From Eurosta solidaginis (lineage: Eukaryota > Arthropoda > Insecta > Diptera > Tephritidae), in NCBI RefSeq assembly GCF_040869045.1, contig NC_090320.1, positions 119,793,112 to 119,857,111 of the forward strand: a DNA stretch of 64,000 bases, in the 5' to 3' direction. The position numbers and the translations under genes were made by a program. The notes under the pieces are model-generated. The model was not told where the DNA came from. It searched no databases and worked only from the letters and a program-made list of their open reading frames with translations. Below, one piece after another: positions 42,212-53,969 of this stretch (its first letter is position 1; each line of letters opens with the position of its first letter).

Positions 42212-42742
42212 CAGTATAATCGCGAAAAAGTTAATTAAAATATCCCAAAGGTTATTTTACTTTTCGAAATATTAACTTTTCCAAGCGGTATTCAAATTTG
42301 AAAAAATATAGTAATAAACATAGTTTTTGGGATATAACATGTTGAATTTATTTATTGATGGCATACCACTTATTCAAGGTATTGATGCATCCAACTGCTT
42401 CCGAAAAAATTACTTTCTGTCGTTGCATATCTTGCTCGATAGCTGATTCTGCGTTATCATTATCGGGCACTTTGCAATCTTCGTCACCTTCCGTAATTTG
42501 ATCGTCGTTCCAATTTTCAATGTCGTCAATGCTGACGTCAACACCACCCACCTTTGACAATAACATAAAAATAGGTTAATACCCGCACTAGCTGTTATTA
42601 TCGAACAAACGGTTGCATGTGAAAAAAATTGATGAGCTCAGAAAAGTTAACCAATATCCAATAGTTAACTTTTTAGAGCGGCACGTGGACGCTCAAGCTC
42701 AGTCATCTTAGCCGAGCGAGTAACTTTCTTGCGATTATACTG
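42212..42742 (-). mobile_element. pogo/Tigger-like deletion derivative
   Basis: Terminal inverted repeats CAGTATAATCGCGAAAAAGT (42212) and, inverted, CAGTATAATCGCAAGAAAGT (from 42742) sit between TA target duplications (42210-42211, 42743-42744). The CAGTATAAT start is pogo-like. Only a 72-codon minus-strand frame remains (42348-42566), acidic then VIFSEAVGCINTLNKWYA, consistent with a transposase C-terminus. Confidence 0.8.
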
Positions 42743-42959
42743 TATATGTATAACTAACTGTTACATCTTCATTCCGAGATTCCGGCTATCTACTTCCATA
42801 AATAAGTTAGATCATTCATTCCTCTTTCCAAACGCCTCTATTTTTTTTGTTTTTGCATCTTGTATTAGCACATATTCTTCTCTTGAGCTTGAGCTGCTAG
42901 CCACCAGGAATAACCACAGAAAATTTTACCAAAAAATTCGGCGACAGACGGAAGGTTTT
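42743..42959. other. Spacer
   Basis: Nothing recognised between the pogo derivative and the RTE-like LINE. Confidence 0.4.
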
Positions 42960-44575
42960 AAGACCGGGGCAAACTGATGTCCAGAGAGTACTTAGATTAT
43001 GGCGGGAATACTTTTCTGCTCTCCTAAATGGAGACAGCGATTTATTGCACAGGGGTGACGAACCCCATCACGCAGTCGATGATGGCATGAATGTCCCCCC
43101 AACCGATTATGACGAATTTAAAATAGCAATAACCAGATTGGAACAACAAGGCCGCGGGCGCTGATGGATTGCCTGCGGAGCTATTCAAATTCGGTGGCGA
43201 AGAGTTGGTAAGGCGCATGTATCAGCTTCTTCGCAAAATATGGTCGGACGAGTGCATTCCAAACGATTGGAATGTAATTGTTCTTTGCCCAGTCCACAAG
43301 AAATGGGATACTGCAAACTGCCCAAACTATCGCGTAATCAGCCTTCTTCATACCGCATATAAAGTCCCGTCAAGTGTATTGTGTGAAAGATTGAAGCCCA
43401 CCGTGAATCGGCTGATTGGACCTTATCAGTGCGGCTTCAGACCTGGTAAATCTACCATCGACCAGATTTTTACAATGCGTCAAATCTTGGAAAAAGCCCG
43501 CGAAAAAAGAATCGACACACATCACCTCTTCGCCGATTTTAAAGCCGCCTTCGACAGCACGAAAAGGAGCTGCCTATATGCCGCTATGTCTGAATTTTGT
43601 TTCCCCGCAAAACTTATACGGCTGTGCAAACTGACATTGAGCAACACCATCAGCTCAGTCAGAATTGGGTAGGACCTCTTCGAGCCGTTCGAAACTAAGC
43701 GAGGTTTGTGACCCCCTATCGTGCGATTTCTTTAATTTAATGCTGAATAAAATTATACTAGCTGCAGAACTTAACCGCTCTGGAACAATATTCTATAAAA
43801 TCGTACAATTACTGGCATATGCTGATAGCATTGATATCATCGGCCTAAACACCCGCGTCGTTAGTTCTGCTTACTCCAAACTGGAAAAAGAAGCGGTAAA
43901 GATGGGGAATGAAGACAAAACGAAGTACCTGCTGTCATCGAGCAAAAAGTCAGCGCATATGCCCCTTGGCAACCACGCTATTGTTGGCAGCCATAATTTC
44001 GAGATAGTAAAAGACTTCGCTTATTTGGGAATCACTCTTGCCAATAAATACTACTTTGGACTAGGTGGGCAATTGGAAAGTAAAGTCCTCTCTCGGCAAA
44101 CGAAAATCATACTCTACAAGTCACTTATCGTACTCGTCCTGCTATATGGTGCAGAAGCATGGACCATGACAGCATCAGATGAAGCGGCGCTGGGATTGTT
44201 CGAGAGAAAAGTTCTTCGAAAGATTTATGGACCTCTGCGCGTTGGCGATGGCGAGTACCGAAGAAGATTTAACAATGAGCTGTACGAGCTCTACGCAGAC
44301 ATCAACATAGTCCAGCGGATTAAAACACAGCGGCTGCGCTGGCTAGGCCATGTTATGCGAATGAAAGATGACGCTCCGGCCAAGAAAGTGTTTCTATCGG
44401 AATCCGCCTATGAAAGCAGAGGTAGAGGGCGGCACCCACTCCGCTGGAAGGACCAGGTGGGAAACGATTTAAATTGGTGTGACAAATTGGCGCCGGCTGG
44501 CAGAGAAAAGAAGCGACTGGCGCGCCTTGTTGGACGGTCATAACCGTTTAAACGGTTAAGCGCCAATTAAGTAAG
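42960..44575 (+). mobile_element. RTE-like LINE, 5'-truncated
   Basis: Begins in the linker (VLRLWREYFSALLNGD). The RT frame 43169-43672 shows PAELFKFGGEEL, YRVISLLHTAYK, QCGFRPGKSTIDQI and HLFADFKAAFDS (motif A). A frameshift occurs at about 43670. The second frame (43665-44543) has LLAYADSIDIIG, where the second catalytic Asp of YADD is Ser, and LLYGAEAWTM in the thumb. It ends RLRWLGHVMRM ... LARLVGRS, then a short 3' UTR and a TAAGTAAGTAA tail. Two internal deletions in the thumb are evident. It cannot be active. Confidence 0.88.
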
Positions 44576-44599
44576 TAACATTTTATTTTGCATGTCAAA

Positions 44600-45010
44600 A
44601 GCTTTGACTAAACATTCTTATGCGGTACTATATTAAAAAAAAATTTAAATGGTTTTTCGTCTATTGCTGTGTAAATCGCTTATTGTATTGATGTACAGCA
44701 CGATATATCCACGCAGCAAAAGTAATTCATGTTAAATGCGCTGCGCAATTTCTATTATTGTAGAATGCACTCTTTTCAATTTGCCCATTAGTTGTGCTAT
44801 AATTTGGACTACAAAAAAATCGTATTCCCAATCTTTGCATTAAAGGCTTTAATTGCATTGTAATGCACCCAGGTTCATTGTCACAAGTTATTTCCTTCAA
44901 ATAAATTGGAATATTTTTGGATGCCTGTCATACATATTTCGTGATGTGAATATGTTTAAAATGCTTGTACATTTCGGGCCAATAGTAACAATGCTTAATT
45001 TGTTTTATGT
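44600..45010 (-). pseudogene. Ty3/gypsy integrase core relic
   Basis: The minus strand reads YLKEITCDNEPGCIT (an Asp in the DNE context), GIRFFCSPNYSTTNGQIEKS (the HxxGNGQxE-like block with Glu) and IYRAVHQYNKRFTQQ. This order is the integrase catalytic core of gypsy-type elements. A stop interrupts it near 44725. No other domain is nearby. Confidence 0.7.
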
Positions 45011-45164
45011 TTTCTCTACAATTGCGCGCGATTATAAGTTTGTTCTATAATTAGCTTCGTCTTCCCTGTTAGTAACATAAAGTACTTCGGGCATGCAGTA
45101 AGTTTTGGTAACCTTTTATGGATTCAAATATTCTGTCAAAAGTAAAGAAATATTTTCAGGTTGA

Positions 45165-45295
45165 TCGTATTCGATCAAAAATCGTTTGTTATCACCAACA
45201 AACGGACAATTAGTTTACGTCGTCACAAGCTACCGCTATGCGTACAAAAGTTGTATACTCTGCGAGCTTCAGTCAGCTGAGTTTAATAAATTAAG
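45165..45295 (+). mobile_element. Element B 3' end scrap
   Basis: AAGCTACCGCTATGCGTACA, then ATACTCTGCGAGCT and CAGCTGAGT, match the 3' ends of element B at 12740-12803 and 23750-23817. Confidence 0.65.
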
Positions 45296-45379
45296 CTTGT
45301 TAAAAATTATTATGTTTCTTTGACTTATATTAAGAAAATCCTTCTTTGAATCCATCTTTATATGGTACTTGAAAAATAC

Positions 45380-45850
45380 TTTAATAAATGAGAGTCGAAA
45401 GATTTGACATTTCTACTGTAGTTTTGATAGTTTGCGCGAAAAAGAAGAAAAATCTACAAAAATGAATAGAAACGCTCAACTTCCGGAAGAAGTTCGATTT
45501 TTTCTTGGATGAACAGGTCGTCGTGGAGATAAGCAAGCTCCACCAGTCATCAAACTTGTAAGTTCTAATTAGAACCTAAAAGGGTTAAAATCTTATTAGA
45601 ATATATATTAATTCCCATACTAAAAAAGTAAGACTTTCTCTTTTTAAAATATATAAATTGCAAAAGTTCGCGAGCGAGCGTGTGGTGATTTTTATCCAAT
45701 AAGAAAAAACCCTCAAGCAGAAAGGGGGATGTCGAAAATTGTGACAAACCCAGGTGGATTCATTTTCGGTCAATCTGCTAGACCCAGTCAAAAATATTAA
45801 CATAAATTTGATTTGTTTGAAAGCTTGTAATTAAAAGCTTAGCAGTCACA
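45380..45850. other. Spacer with a weak exon-like motif
   Basis: ATG at 45461 opens MNRNAQLPEEVRFFLG, an in-frame stop follows, and the frame then runs TGRRGDKQAPPVIKL to a donor-like CTTGTAAGTTCT. No family was recognised. It may be a decayed first exon or chance. Confidence 0.25.
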
Positions 45851-48000
45851 AGTATACGAAAACACGTGGACGTCCACATTCGCGGTAGGTTGGATACCTC
45901 GGCGCTATCAACAGCCCAACACGCCTATCTCAGGGGCCGCTCAACGGAGACCGCTTTACATGAAGTGGTCCACAAGGTAGAGTCGTCCTTCGAAAACAAA
46001 CAATTTACCCTGGCTGCATTCTTTGAGAGAGAGAACTTTCAATAATGTCCGGTTGGAAGCAATATAAGGATCCCTTCATGTACTCGGTATAGAGGACCCT
46101 ATCGTAAACTGGATAGGGAAGGCTCTGCGGTCCAGAATGATAAGCTCTAAACTGGGGGCTAGTGAGGTCACGGCATACCCGTGGAAAGGACTCCTCAGGT
46201 CGGGGTCTTGTCACCACTGCTCTGGCTTTGCGTTATAGACAACATGCTTCGTCAACTCAACAGGGATGGGGTTAAAGTGGTGGGCTACGCGGATAACGTA
46301 GTAATACTGTTATCTGGTCTGTGTCCCAATGTGATTAGTGGGATTATGCAGGGATTACTGAGGAAGCTGAGCAGTTTGGCGGAGACCGCCGGACCAGGCG
46401 TTAACCCCTCAAAGACAGAACTAGTACTCTTCACCACTAGGACGAAAATCCCAATTTTTAACCCTCCCACTCTTGATGGCCAGGAGTTGCGTCTTTCTGA
46501 TAGGGCCAAATACCTAGGACTCTTTTTTACACCGCAACTTAACTGGAGGCTTAACACAGAGCACAGAGTCAAACGAGCCTACGGGGCTATGTATGCCTGC
46601 AAAGGAGTGCTACGTAAAAAGTGGGGTCTTAGGCCAGACCTCATCGCATGGATGTATAAGGCAGTTTTTCGACCAATTCTGACATATGGGGCACTCGTAT
46701 GGTGGAAGGCGGTAGAGGTGAAATATATAATTAACATGCTAGGAAAAGTTCAACGATCTACCTGCGGAGTGATCACGGGGGCAATTAGGTCGTGCCTCTC
46801 GGAAGCTTTAAACGTGATATGCAATGTTCCACCGGTAGATCTCTTTATCAAAGAAACGGCATCGCAAGGGGCCCTAAGGTTTCGGGAGTTGGACCTTTTG
46901 AGGGAGCGTACATACGGGCACGGCCGTATCCTGCTCAATATTAACGACTGCCGCACCTTGTCAAAAACGGACTACATATGTCCAAGGAAAGTCTTCGACA
47001 CAAACTACACAATTATCTTCCCCACAAAGAAACATTGGAAAGATGGGGGGGATCACTCAGAGATTCGACATCTCGGTCTTCACGGATGGTTCTAAAATGG
47101 CTTGCGGAGTGGAAGGGGGAGTATTTGCGACTATCCCGCCCACGTCCTTATGTATGCGGCTTCCCGACTCGGCAAGCGTATTTCAAGCTGAGATTTTCGC
47201 TATCCAAGAGGCGGGTAAAGCGTTATGGATATCAATGGTAACGGTAACAGGGTGGCCATTTCCTCCGATAGCCAGGCGGATCTTGGAGCCCTCGGGCCAG
47301 AGACGATATCATCAAAACTGGTTGGGCAGTGTAGGGGGAGCGCCATGATTCTGGCGAGCCGGCAGATCGTTACCCTGATATAGGTGCCGGGGCATGGAAA
47401 CATACAGGGTAACGAGATGACGGATGAGCTGGCACGGCGTGGAGCGGCTCCTGATGTCTCAGGCGCGAAGGAGGTACTTGCACCCCTGGGACTCATCAAG
47501 GTGGAATCGGCTGCGGACCTGTAGAGTTTCCAAGAGCATGTGGCCATTATGTAACGAAAAACGATCGGCAGCTGTTCTTAAGATGAACAGAAGGGACATA
47601 TCCAGAGTAGTTGCGGTGCTCACGGGGTATTGGACAATTGGGGTACATGCGGCACGGATGGAACTGGAACACAATACCCCCTGTCGCAGCTGCCAGCGTC
47701 CGGAGGCGGAGGAAACGGTTGAGCATCTGCTGTGCGAATGCTCAGCGCACTGTCGAAGCAGAATAAAGTTTCTTGGAAATCCCTTTTTCGAAAGCCTCCC
47801 AGAATTCAAGGATGTTAGTCCGGGAGAGCTTCTCAAATTTATAAACTCCACGGGATGGATATAGGGGGACGAGTTTTCCCTGAGGCGCTTGAAAATGTTT
47901 ATTCGTCTTCTTACAACACCCTTTGTGGTACCAAAACGGCGCATGAGCGCTAATTGGAGTCAATTGGGACTCGCCACTCCAACCAACCAACCAACCAACA
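45851..48000 (+). mobile_element. RNase-H-bearing LINE (LINE-R2), 5'-truncated
   Basis: Starts within RT (RRLDTSALSTAQHAYLRG, then a damaged motif A). The frame 46181-47095 has GVLSPLLWLCVIDNML (motif B), VVGYADNVVILLSG (YADN in place of YADD) and a thumb with RPILTYGALVWW. The RNase H domain follows in other frames (VFTDGSKMACG, ISSDSQADLGALG, VPGHGNIQGNEMTDELARRG). A Cys-His end (EHNTPCRSCQR, ETVEHLLCECSAH) comes next, and a CCAACCAACCAACCAACC tail. The layout matches LOA/I-type LINEs. Confidence 0.88.
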
Positions 48001-48483
48001 CGAAAAAATCACTTAAATAGGTTATAATTATTAAACTTCATTTTACTTCATATATATAATTTTATTAGTAATTAACTATTCAGAAAAAAATGAACTTTCT
48101 AAAATAAAACAAGAATAATAAAGACATCCTCTTTTTCTAAAATAAAGTATTAAGCAGTTAAACAAAAACAGAATTATTTTATAAAATAGCCGTTGAGAAA
48201 CAAAGATTTTATCTTCAGGCAGAGTGTGAAAATATTAGCTAGTTATTTGTTAATGAATACGTAAATCAAAAGTAAAACAAAGAGATTGTCATTTAACTTA
48301 TAATAATTAGCTGCTAATATTGATAATGTCAAAGTTTTAACGAAAGTTGAGGTAGATTGAAAAGAGGGGTGTGGCACCTACCATACTAACTCATTCATTT
48401 ATGTATAATCACAGAATCTGTTTATTCGCTGTATATTGCTAATATAGGCAGTCTTGCAAACGAAAGTGTCCACTCATAGAAAT
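48001..48483. other. AT-rich spacer
   Basis: GGTGTGGCACCTACCATACT (about 48367) recalls the element B module in reverse, but too little is present to call a copy. Confidence 0.4.
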
Positions 48484-48847
48484 CTGTTGTTGTTGTTGTA
48501 GCAGTGCTTTGCCCCATCCAATAGGTGCGACCGATCACAAATTGTCATCAATATCTTCTAACGGGAGTCCAAGGAATACTTGCTGTTTCAACAGGGTGGA
48601 CCATAATGAGAGGGGTGTTAGAGGCGTTGGTTCCAGAATACATTTGAAGAGATGGTTGGTGTCATGTGGGGACACGTTACAAGCAGGACATATGTTTTTT
48701 ATGTCCGGGTTGATTCTGGATAGGTAAGAGTTTAACCTGTTACAGTATCCAGATGAAAGTTGAGCTAGAGTGACTCGCGTTTCCTAGGGAGTGTGCGTTC
48801 TTCTTCTGCAAGTTTTGGGTATTGTTCTTTGAGTTCAGGATTCATGG
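48484..48847 (-). mobile_element. LINE-J 3' end, 5'-truncated
   Basis: The TTGTTGTTGTTGTAGC tail (minus-strand CAA repeats) at 48485 is followed by the LINE-J C-terminal coding end in inverse order to about 48847. No frame is intact. Confidence 0.85.
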
Positions 48848-49757
48848 AACTCTATTTTCATATTTTCGCACACTGAGGCCAAGCTTGCTCAAAATAAAAT
48901 AAAGTCCTTCAAACAATAAAATCACAGTTATGCTCTGCACTCCTCACCAGATTTTCAAACTCTACTGCGACAAAATGTTTTTAATATATACATTACGGTA
49001 GTTCTTATAAACGGTTTTCTCTAGTCTCAGCACTTGACAAAAAATTAATACCAGAAACATTAATATCACAAACCAGTTATTACGCGGTGCGTTGCTGCCG
49101 AGAAAAACTAATATGAGAAATCAATAGATATTTAATTGTATTTTTCCCTTTTCCTCACCTTGTTATTACGCCTCTTTCTGTTCACCGCCCTCTAAATCCC
49201 TTCCTCTCCCTAACACTCCCTTACTTTTCCTTCTGCTTTTTCATAGCTCACTCGTTGTCCGAGCTCATGTTCCTCCACATATTCCTTTCTCTCTACCTCT
49301 CTGTCCCAAAAATCACATTCAAGAAACTCATAGATACAGTCACTTATATTTCTGGTGTTTAACGACTACAGGGTCGTTGCTCAAGGAATAACGAGACGCG
49401 CATATATTTATTGGCGACACCAAGGCTCCTCTGTGCACTTTAGAAAAGCGTGAGAAAAATAAAATGTTTAATCCAGGAGAGTGAGAAATCGGATTCCTAA
49501 CGGTTGCTGCTTCATAAGGCACACAGATCTGTGGTATTCTTAATTGATAATATTCTAGATTTAACATTTATTTTTTAAATATTGTTTTGCTTTCCTTAAT
49601 TTTTTTCCATTAAAAAATGCTAATCCACGCTTTAAATTAGTTTTTCTATAATTTTCGACCATAACGGCCGGAAATACTAACTCACTAACTAACGCATTAA
49701 TTAACTTATTTTCAATTCAATTTGTTTTGTGGTAAATTTTCAGAATTTTGTTTTCAT
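48848..49757. other. AT-rich stretch with pyrimidine-rich tract
   Basis: A CT-rich stretch lies at 49140-49310. No supported gene was found. Confidence 0.4.
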
Positions 49758-50576
49758 AAAAGCAGGAGAGGTAGGAAAGGACCTTGAGTACCTGGAAGTA
49801 GCAGGGTTTAGGCGGAGATGTTGGAAGTGGAAAAACACCTCAATGATGCTGCGAGTCTAACAAAGAGACCAACGAGTGGGATAAACGGATCTCCAAGCTC
49901 TGAGAACAGCGGAAAAAATGTATTGTGTATGCGCTCACACAACAATTTGGAGAGATACAAACAGCTCAATGGCGCTGCGAGTCTTACAGATAGAACACAG
50001 TAAAGTGGCATCGAGCGAGCTCCTCCTCACTCTTGAGGATGATTCGTTTGATGTGGCGCTAAAACAGGAGCCATGGCTCTCATCTGGAGGAAAGGTCTCT
50101 GGACTAAACTCTCGCGGAATCAACGTTTATTACTCAACGACGGAAGGCAGGGTTAGAGCTGAAATCATGGTAATGAAACACCTATATTCGTATATGCTAT
50201 CTAACTTCAGCACCGAAGACCTTGCGGTAGTGGCAATAGAGGGGAAGAAAGAACCGTCCCTTATCTAAGCATCCTGCTACATAGCCCATAACGTGGACGC
50301 CCCACCAGAGGAGTTCAAAAGGATGGTGGATCAAGAAGCGTGTAGAGGAGAGCCTCCGCGGCAATGTATGCATACAAGAAGATGCTAGGATGCACGTGGG
50401 ACCTACCCTCAAAACTCTCTCATCGGGTATTTACGGCAATTGTGAAACCAATACTTTACTATAAGTTTGGTAGACAGCCAACCAGAAAAGTATGTATACC
50501 AAAAAACTTGAGGAGGTATGGATTTTATTGATGATTAGCATAACGCCATTTAATATCGGGCAAATGGAATATATTG
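49758..50576 (+). mobile_element. LINE-R host copy, part 1: endonuclease start joined to RT thumb
   Basis: The frame 49918-50268 reads LQIEHSKVASSELLLTLEDD, VALKQEPWLSSGGK and NFSTEDLAVVAIEG. This is the N-terminal half of the apurinic-type endonuclease (KQEPW carries the catalytic Glu). After PEEFKRMVD, near 50335, the sequence jumps to AYKKMLGCTWDLPSK and VKPILYY from the RT thumb, so about 2 kb is deleted. The copy is then interrupted by LINE-J at 50577. Confidence 0.8.
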
Positions 50577-50628
50577 TTGTGTTGTTGTTGTTGTAGCAAT
50601 TCTCGCCCCACCTAATAGCCGCGACCGA

Positions 50629-51615
50629 TCACAAATTGTCATCAATATTCTCTAACGGGAATCCAAGGAAACTTGCCGTTTCAACAGGGGTGGACCATAA
50701 GGAAAGGGGTGTTAGAGGCGTTGGTTCCACATTACAATTAAAGAGATGGTTGGTGTCATGTGGGGACACATTGCAAGCGGGGCATACATTTTGTATGTCG
50801 GGGTTGATTCTGGATAGGTAAGAGTTTAACCTGTTACAGTATCCAGAACGAAGTTGAGCAAGAGTGACACGCGTTTCCCTGGGAAGTATGCGTTCCTCTT
50901 CCGCGAGTTCTGGATATTTTTCTTCAAGTACTGGATTCACCGGGCAATTCCCGACATAAAGGTCCGACGCCTGTCTATGGAGTTCACCAAGGACCTGCTT
51001 GTGTTTTTTCGCTTCATACGGCTGGGTTCTTAGGTGCCGTATTTCCTCAAAATGCTTACGGAGATGACTCCTTAGGCCCCTAGGCGGTGCTGGTTCGTCA
51101 ATCAGATGTCTGTTGGGATGCCCAGGTTTCTGGGTATTCAACAGAAACTGTTTGGTCAGCATCTCATTTCTCTCCCTGATGGGGAGTATTCTCGCCTCAT
51201 TATGAAGATGGTGTTCTGGGGACATAAGAAGACAGCCCGTGGCGATTCTGAGAGCAGTATTTTGGCAGGCCTGTAGTTTCTTCCAGTGGGTAGTTTTTAG
51301 GCTTGGCGACCATATGGGTGACGCGTAGCACGTAATCGGCTGGCTAATTGCTTTGTATGTGGTCATGAGCGTTTCTTTATCTTTTCCCCAGGTACTGCCA
51401 GCAAGGGATTTGAGGATTTTATTACGGCTCTGAATTCTCGGAACAATTGCGGTTGCATGCGCACCAAAATGTAGATCCTGATCAAACGTCACACCCAAGA
51501 TTTTGGGGTGTAGGACAGTCGGTAGCGTAGTGCCATCGAGGTGGATGTTCAATATGGTCGACATTTGGGGCGTCCATGTTGTAAATAAGGTCGCGGAAGA
51601 TTTAGTCGGTGACAA
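50629..51615 (-). pseudogene. LINE-J RT thumb and C-terminal domain
   Basis: The 328-codon frame runs LGVTFDQDLHFGAHATAIVP, TTYKAISQPITCYASPIW, MSPEHHLHNEARILPIRERN and EEIRHLRTQPYEAKKHKQ, to the terminal NVCPACNVSPHDTNHLFNC. The last is a Cys-Cys-His-Cys pattern probably binding zinc and RNA. The stop is followed by the short 3' UTR. Confidence 0.9.
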
Positions 51616-52554
51616 TGCCAGGTTTCGCGAGGCGAAAAAAACTGGTAAGATCAGGGAGATAGCCGTTTATTTTATTGCATAGCTCATCGATCTCTGGGCC
51701 TGGGCCTGTGGCCATTATTGTGCAGTCATCGGCGTAGGAAACGATTGTGACTCCTTCCGGTGGTGAAGGTAGCTTAGATATGTAGAAATTAAACAAAAGT
51801 GGGGATAGGACACCACCCTGTGGCAGCCCTTGTTTAATTTTCCTTGGTTTTGATGTTTCGTTTCTGAATTGCACCGATGCCTGCCGACCACCCAGATAAT
51901 TTGCGGTCCACCTTTTAAGACATGGGGGAAGGGTAGACCCTTCCAGGTCTTGCAGTAACGAGCCATGGTTGACCGTATAAAAGGCTTTTGATAGGTCTAG
52001 CGCTACGAGTACTGTTCTATGGTGGGGGTATTGATTCAAGCCGCAATTTATCTGGGTGCTAATGACATTTAGCGCGGAGGTAGTGCTATGGAGTTTTCTG
52101 AAGCCATGCTGATGAGGGCTAGCTGCAAATGTGCTTGGAAATAAGGGAGCAAAATGGCTTCAAGCGTCTTTGCCACTGGCGATAGGAGAGATATCGGACG
52201 ATATGACTCACCTACGTTAGCTGGTTTCCCAGGCTTTAGTAGCGGGACCACCTTGGCCATTTTCCATTTCTCGGGTATGACAAAGGTGGAAAGATACAGG
52301 TTGAAGACATGCGCTAAATATTTGAAACCCTCTTTCCCTAGGTGTTTAAGCATCGGCATGGCTATGCCGTCTGGGCCCACTGCTTTGGATGGTTTAGCGC
52401 GACCAATGGCGTCCTCAACCTCTCTAGCGGTGATGGTGATTGGTGACGCGCTGAATTTGTGTTTATGTGCGTGTCTATTGGCTCTCCGTCTATCTTTGTC
52501 GACCGTAGGATGCGCTCGCGCATCTTTTCGCATCCGACAGCACCTTATCGCCAA
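51602..52554 (-). pseudogene. LINE-J reverse transcriptase palm, two frames
   Basis: The upstream frame (to 52069) has AVGPDGIAMPMLKHL and KVVPLLKPGKPANVG, SYRPISLLSPVAKTLE. The downstream frame (51602-52039) has LVALDLSKAFYTVNH (motif A, with the second Asp of AFD replaced by Tyr), LPQGGVLSPLLFNFY (motif B) and IVSYADDCTIM (intact YADD). A frame change near 52060 separates them. Confidence 0.9.
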
Positions 52555-53784
52555 AGGCGATGGAAACTTTGTCTTTGTGCTTAGTCGGATTTGATAGGGA
52601 CTTTACGGTGGACCAAAGTTTACCTACACCGGTAGAGAGGTTACAACCTCTTAGGTGCTCTTCCCATTTCGCCCGCTTGTGTTCGTCTACAAGCAATCTG
52701 ATGCGTTGGTTTATATCCCTTATTTGGGGGTCGCCTGGATCAAGCTGTCTTATAAGGTCGCGTTCCCTCGCTAAGCTCGCGGCCTCCGCCGGGAAGTGGG
52801 GCCGGATTTCGGGAATTCTCCCGGCGGGAATGAAGTGTGCCGAGGCGGATTCAATGACCTTACGGAAGGCACGCTCTCCTTGGCGGGCATCAGTCGGGAT
52901 AGGGAGGGCAGCAAAGCTGCTGTCTGTTGCAGATTTATATTCTTCCCACTTTCCTTTTTTGAAGTTTATGAAAGTGCGTTTTTCGGTGACGATGAAGTCG
53001 GCGGTGCGCTCGAACGAAATAAGTATGGGCAGGTGGTCGGATGCCAATGTAACATCGGCTGCCAGTTGACGCAGTTTACGAATTCTGCGCTCACGATTGA
53101 GATATCTGGCGAGCTATGACAGCTTCCTACCATACGTGTGGGGGCGTCTCCGTTTATTGTGCAGAACGTCGTTTCTTCTATTTGATCCGCCAACATCTCA
53201 CCCCTACTGTCCGCCCGCAAGTTTGAATGCCATAGGTCGTGATGGGCATTGAAATCGCCTAAGATAATGCGATTGTTGCCAGTGAGTAAGGCCTCGATAT
53301 TAGGGCGGTATCCACTGGGGCAACAGGTGACAGGAGGGATGTAGATGTTGATGATTTCTAGATTTGCATCGCCTGACCGGACAGATAGGCCTTGACGTTC
53401 TAAGACATTGTCCCTGCGGTCGATGCCAGGATCAAATATATAATATTGCACAGAGTGGTGTATAATAAACGCGAGGCCGCCTACATTTCCGCTCTCGCGG
53501 TCTTTCCTGTGGACATTATAACCAGAGCAGGTCTGCAATGCAGATCTTGCTGTGAGTTTAGTCTCTTGAATCGCAGCAATGCGGATGTTGTGCCGCTTCA
53601 TGAAATCGACTATCTCCGCAATCTTCCCAGTTAGTCCATTACAGTTTAACTGCAGAATTCTGAAGTGCATGAGGGGTGACGCCGCCACTCTAGGGGTAAG
53701 TGACGGGTGACTACGCCTAGGTTGTGGAAGGCTAGGACGCAATTGCTGTTGTGGCCTTGGGACTGGGCGCCCTTGGGCAAGCAT
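52490..53784 (-). pseudogene. LINE-J apurinic-type endonuclease and linker, two frames
   Basis: Catalytic-site words are legible in order: LQLNCNGLTGK (Asn), IQETKL (Glu), ILGDFNAHHDLWH (Asp/Asn), SSPDISI (Asp) and, after a frameshift near 53050, SDHLPILISFERTAD (Asp-His). In the active element it nicks target DNA to prime reverse transcription. The linker that follows includes KAKWEEH-like and TVKSLSNPTKHKDK words. Confidence 0.9.
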
Positions 53785-53969
53785 TGGGGTACCCGGATGA
53801 TTTGGGTTTGCGACCTGGCAACATGGCGCGATGAAACCCGTCGAGGGGTTGCCGTCGCGGAGACCAGAACATCTAGGAAAGTGGCACCACCCAAGGCAGG
53901 AGCTGCATTGAGCGGATGTCGCAAACCTATATATTCTGTGCTGGCAGACGGTGCAAACGGAGGCAGGGA

